From Candidatus Cloacimonadota bacterium (GTDB lineage Bacteria > Cloacimonadota > Cloacimonadia > Cloacimonadales > JAJBBL01), in the NCBI GenBank assembly GCA_020532365.1, contig JAJBBL010000050.1, positions 1 to 6,609 of the forward strand: a stretch of DNA of 6,609 nucleotides, written 5' to 3'. A model generated the notes under the pieces. That model was given only the letters and a program-made list of their open reading frames with translations, was not told the DNA's origin and searched no databases. The position numbers were made by a program, and so were the translations under genes. Shown here piece by piece: positions 5,485 to 6,609 of this stretch. Position 1 is the first letter of the stretch. Each line of letters opens with the position of its first letter.

Positions 5485-5508
5485 TCCCCCTCTTTTTTAG
5501 TGATAAGC

Positions 5509-5535
5509 TAAGCGGTCCTGAAAGCAGGCCGCTTA
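5509..5535 (+). terminator. Stem-loop in the purE/sppA convergent gap, possible terminator
   Basis: TAAGCGGTCCTG (5509-5520) pairs with CAGGCCGCTTA (5525-5535), giving 11 base pairs with one bulged T and an AAAG loop. It sits between the 3' ends of two converging genes, where a two-way terminator is expected. No clean T-run follows on either strand (plus strand: ACTCTATCGCTTTTA), so it is atypical for Rho-independent termination. A T6 run at 5493-5498 lies between parS and this stem and could instead serve the plus-strand transcript. Confidence 0.5.
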
Positions 5536-5555
5536 ACTCTATCGCTTTTATACCA

Positions 5556-6609
5556 TTATCTATCAGTCCCAACTACCATAAAATCGGGAGCTTTCATTAA
5601 AACAGGCTCATCAGCCCATTGACTGTATTGCTTTAATAAGTTACTAAACATCTCTAACTTACCCAGATAGATATTCGGCATAGAGAGTTTAGCAAACGTA
5701 TCATCTTTTAAAAGTAAAGGTATCTTGTTGTATGTGTACGAGTAGTCGATAAGCTCTAAATTATCACTTCCAATAAGCTTCATCATCTCCTCTTGAGCCT
5801 CCTTAATTCCGCCTATACCATCAACAAGGTTCAACTCTACTGCTTTCTCGCCAGTCCAGACTTGACCCTGCGCAATAGAGTGGACACTTTGATAGTCCAT
5901 CCTACGCCCTTCTGCGACTACGTTCACAAACTGGTCATAAACACCCAAGGTAAACTTGTGCATTAAATCGATGTCTCTCTGCTCCACCGGCCTATAGAAA
6001 GCCATAAAGTCGGCGTTATCACCCTTTTTAATACTACCCCAATTTATTGCCACCTTTTCAAAGAGCCGAGTAAAATTCGGAATCATACCGGTTACTCCTA
6101 TCGAACCGGTTAAGGTTATCTCCTCAGCCAATATTTTGTCTGCATATGCTGCTATGTAATAGCCCCCTGATGCAGCCGCGCTACCCATTGACACCACTAC
6201 CGGCTTCCCTTGAATCTTACACTTCTGTATCTCACGTGCTATAACATCGGAGGCGAAAGCCGAACCGCCACCACTGTCTACCCTTAGAATAATCCCTTTG
6301 ATTGCACTATTCTTTCTCGCCATAGCAATTTGTTTACTGAGTGTTTTAGAGCCTATTCTTCTGCCAGGCACACCATCGCCGACAACTATATCGCCGACTC
6401 CATTGATATAGGCTATTTTGTCGCTCTTTTGGCGATACCAATCTTCATTCATCGGCTCTATGTACCGAGTTTTCTTGGTAACCCTTAAATTAAACTCACT
6501 CAATAGTTCTTGCCCACACTCATCTTCATAAATGATTTTGTCTACCAGGCCAGCTTTCAAAGCATCTTCGGCGAGCATGTAAGGTCCTTGATTGATTATA
6601 TCATCAATA
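5556..6609 (-). CDS. sppA: Signal peptide peptidase SppA (protease IV), C-terminal part (runs off right edge)
   Basis: Membrane-anchored S49-family serine protease that degrades cleaved signal peptides. The frame is open through the right edge: ten further residues (I-D-D-I-I-N-Q-G-P-Y) precede the first internal Met at 6578, so that Met is not the true start. Those residues plus A-G-L-V-D are the end of the first repeat of a tandem-domain, 67-kDa-type SppA. Counting from the internal Met, the second repeat has the serine-protease core R-V-D-S-G-G-G-S (99-106), M-G-S-A-A-A-S137-G-G-Y with nucleophile Ser137 (codon 6168-6170), and L-T-G-S-I-G-V (156-162). It also has the Q-G-Q-V-W-T-G-E-K-A...G-L/N-L-V-D signature (237-253). 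In the E. coli enzyme the catalytic Lys209 lies in the first repeat, here outside the window. The more usual D-S-P-G-G-S reads D-S-G-G-G-S. It converges on purE across the parS gap. Confidence 0.93.
   Translation of the reverse strand, partial: IDDIINQGPYMLAEDALKAGLVDKIIYEDECGQELLSEFNLRVTKKTRYIEPMNEDWYRQKSDKIAYINGVGDIVVGDGVPGRRIGSKTLSKQIAMARKNSAIKGIILRVDSGGGSAFASDVIAREIQKCKIQGKPVVVSMGSAAASGGYYIAAYADKILAEEITLTGSIGVTGMIPNFTRLFEKVAINWGSIKKGDNADFMAFYRPVEQRDIDLMHKFTLGVYDQFVNVVAEGRRMDYQSVHSIAQGQVWTGEKAVELNLVDGIGGIKEAQEEMMKLIGSDNLELIDYSYTYNKIPLLLKDDTFAKLSMPNIYLGKLEMFSNLLKQYSQWADEPVLMKAPDFMVVGTDR

Noticed and set aside
5468..5498. parS palindrome plus T6 run as an intrinsic terminator of purE
   Set aside because: As RNA the stem is only about 7 AU-rich pairs with a 4-base loop, and seven bases separate it from the T-run; the exact parS match explains the palindrome better, though a minor role in termination cannot be excluded.
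6227..6242. CACGTG core in sppA as another parS
   Set aside because: The flanks TATCT and CTATA do not fit the consensus.
6576..6578. ATG at 6578 as the true start of sppA
   Set aside because: The frame is open to the window edge and the residues before it match the SppA first-repeat pattern Q-G-P-Y, so this is an internal methionine.

Overview
The window is chromosomal DNA from a Gram-negative (diderm) bacterium of moderate to low GC. The diderm assignment rests on an LptE-type lipopolysaccharide-assembly lipoprotein with a clear lipobox. The phylum cannot be fixed from sequence alone. The combination of a shortened YchF-type ATPase, a helix-turn-helix/EIIA fusion and an RluB with a long Arg/Asp/Ser-rich tail suggests a non-proteobacterial lineage (Cloacimonadota or a relative is my guess, low confidence). 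Gene content is mostly housekeeping, and I see no phage, transposon, CRISPR array, tRNA or rRNA.

Layout, left to right. A minus-strand cluster runs from about 4229 down through the left edge in the order lptE > rluB-like pseudouridine synthase > ychF-like ATPase > ftsK (N-terminal part only). Gaps are 4, 82 and 12 bases, so it is probably one operon. A 109-base divergent gap (4230-4338) holds a perfect inverted repeat and outward-facing -10-like hexamers. Rightward from it come a DNA-binding/PTS EIIA fusion protein and purE, 16 bases apart. An 88-base convergent gap (5468-5555) follows, then the 3' part of a minus-strand sppA (protease IV) that runs off the right edge.

The most notable non-coding element is in that convergent gap. 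Directly after the purE stop codon is an 18-bp perfect palindrome whose inner 16 bp match the bacterial chromosomal centromere parS (TGTTTCACGTGAAACA), the binding site of ParB/Spo0J. It implies ParABS segregation and suggests that this stretch lies in the origin-proximal part of the chromosome. It sits in the same window as the septal DNA translocase gene ftsK.

Functionally, the leftward cluster joins outer-membrane LPS export, 23S rRNA modification, a ribosome-associated P-loop ATPase and division/chromosome translocation. The rightward pair joins a putative PTS-phosphorylation-responsive regulator to a purine biosynthesis enzyme. All stretches without a gene are shorter than 300 bases and each is described below.
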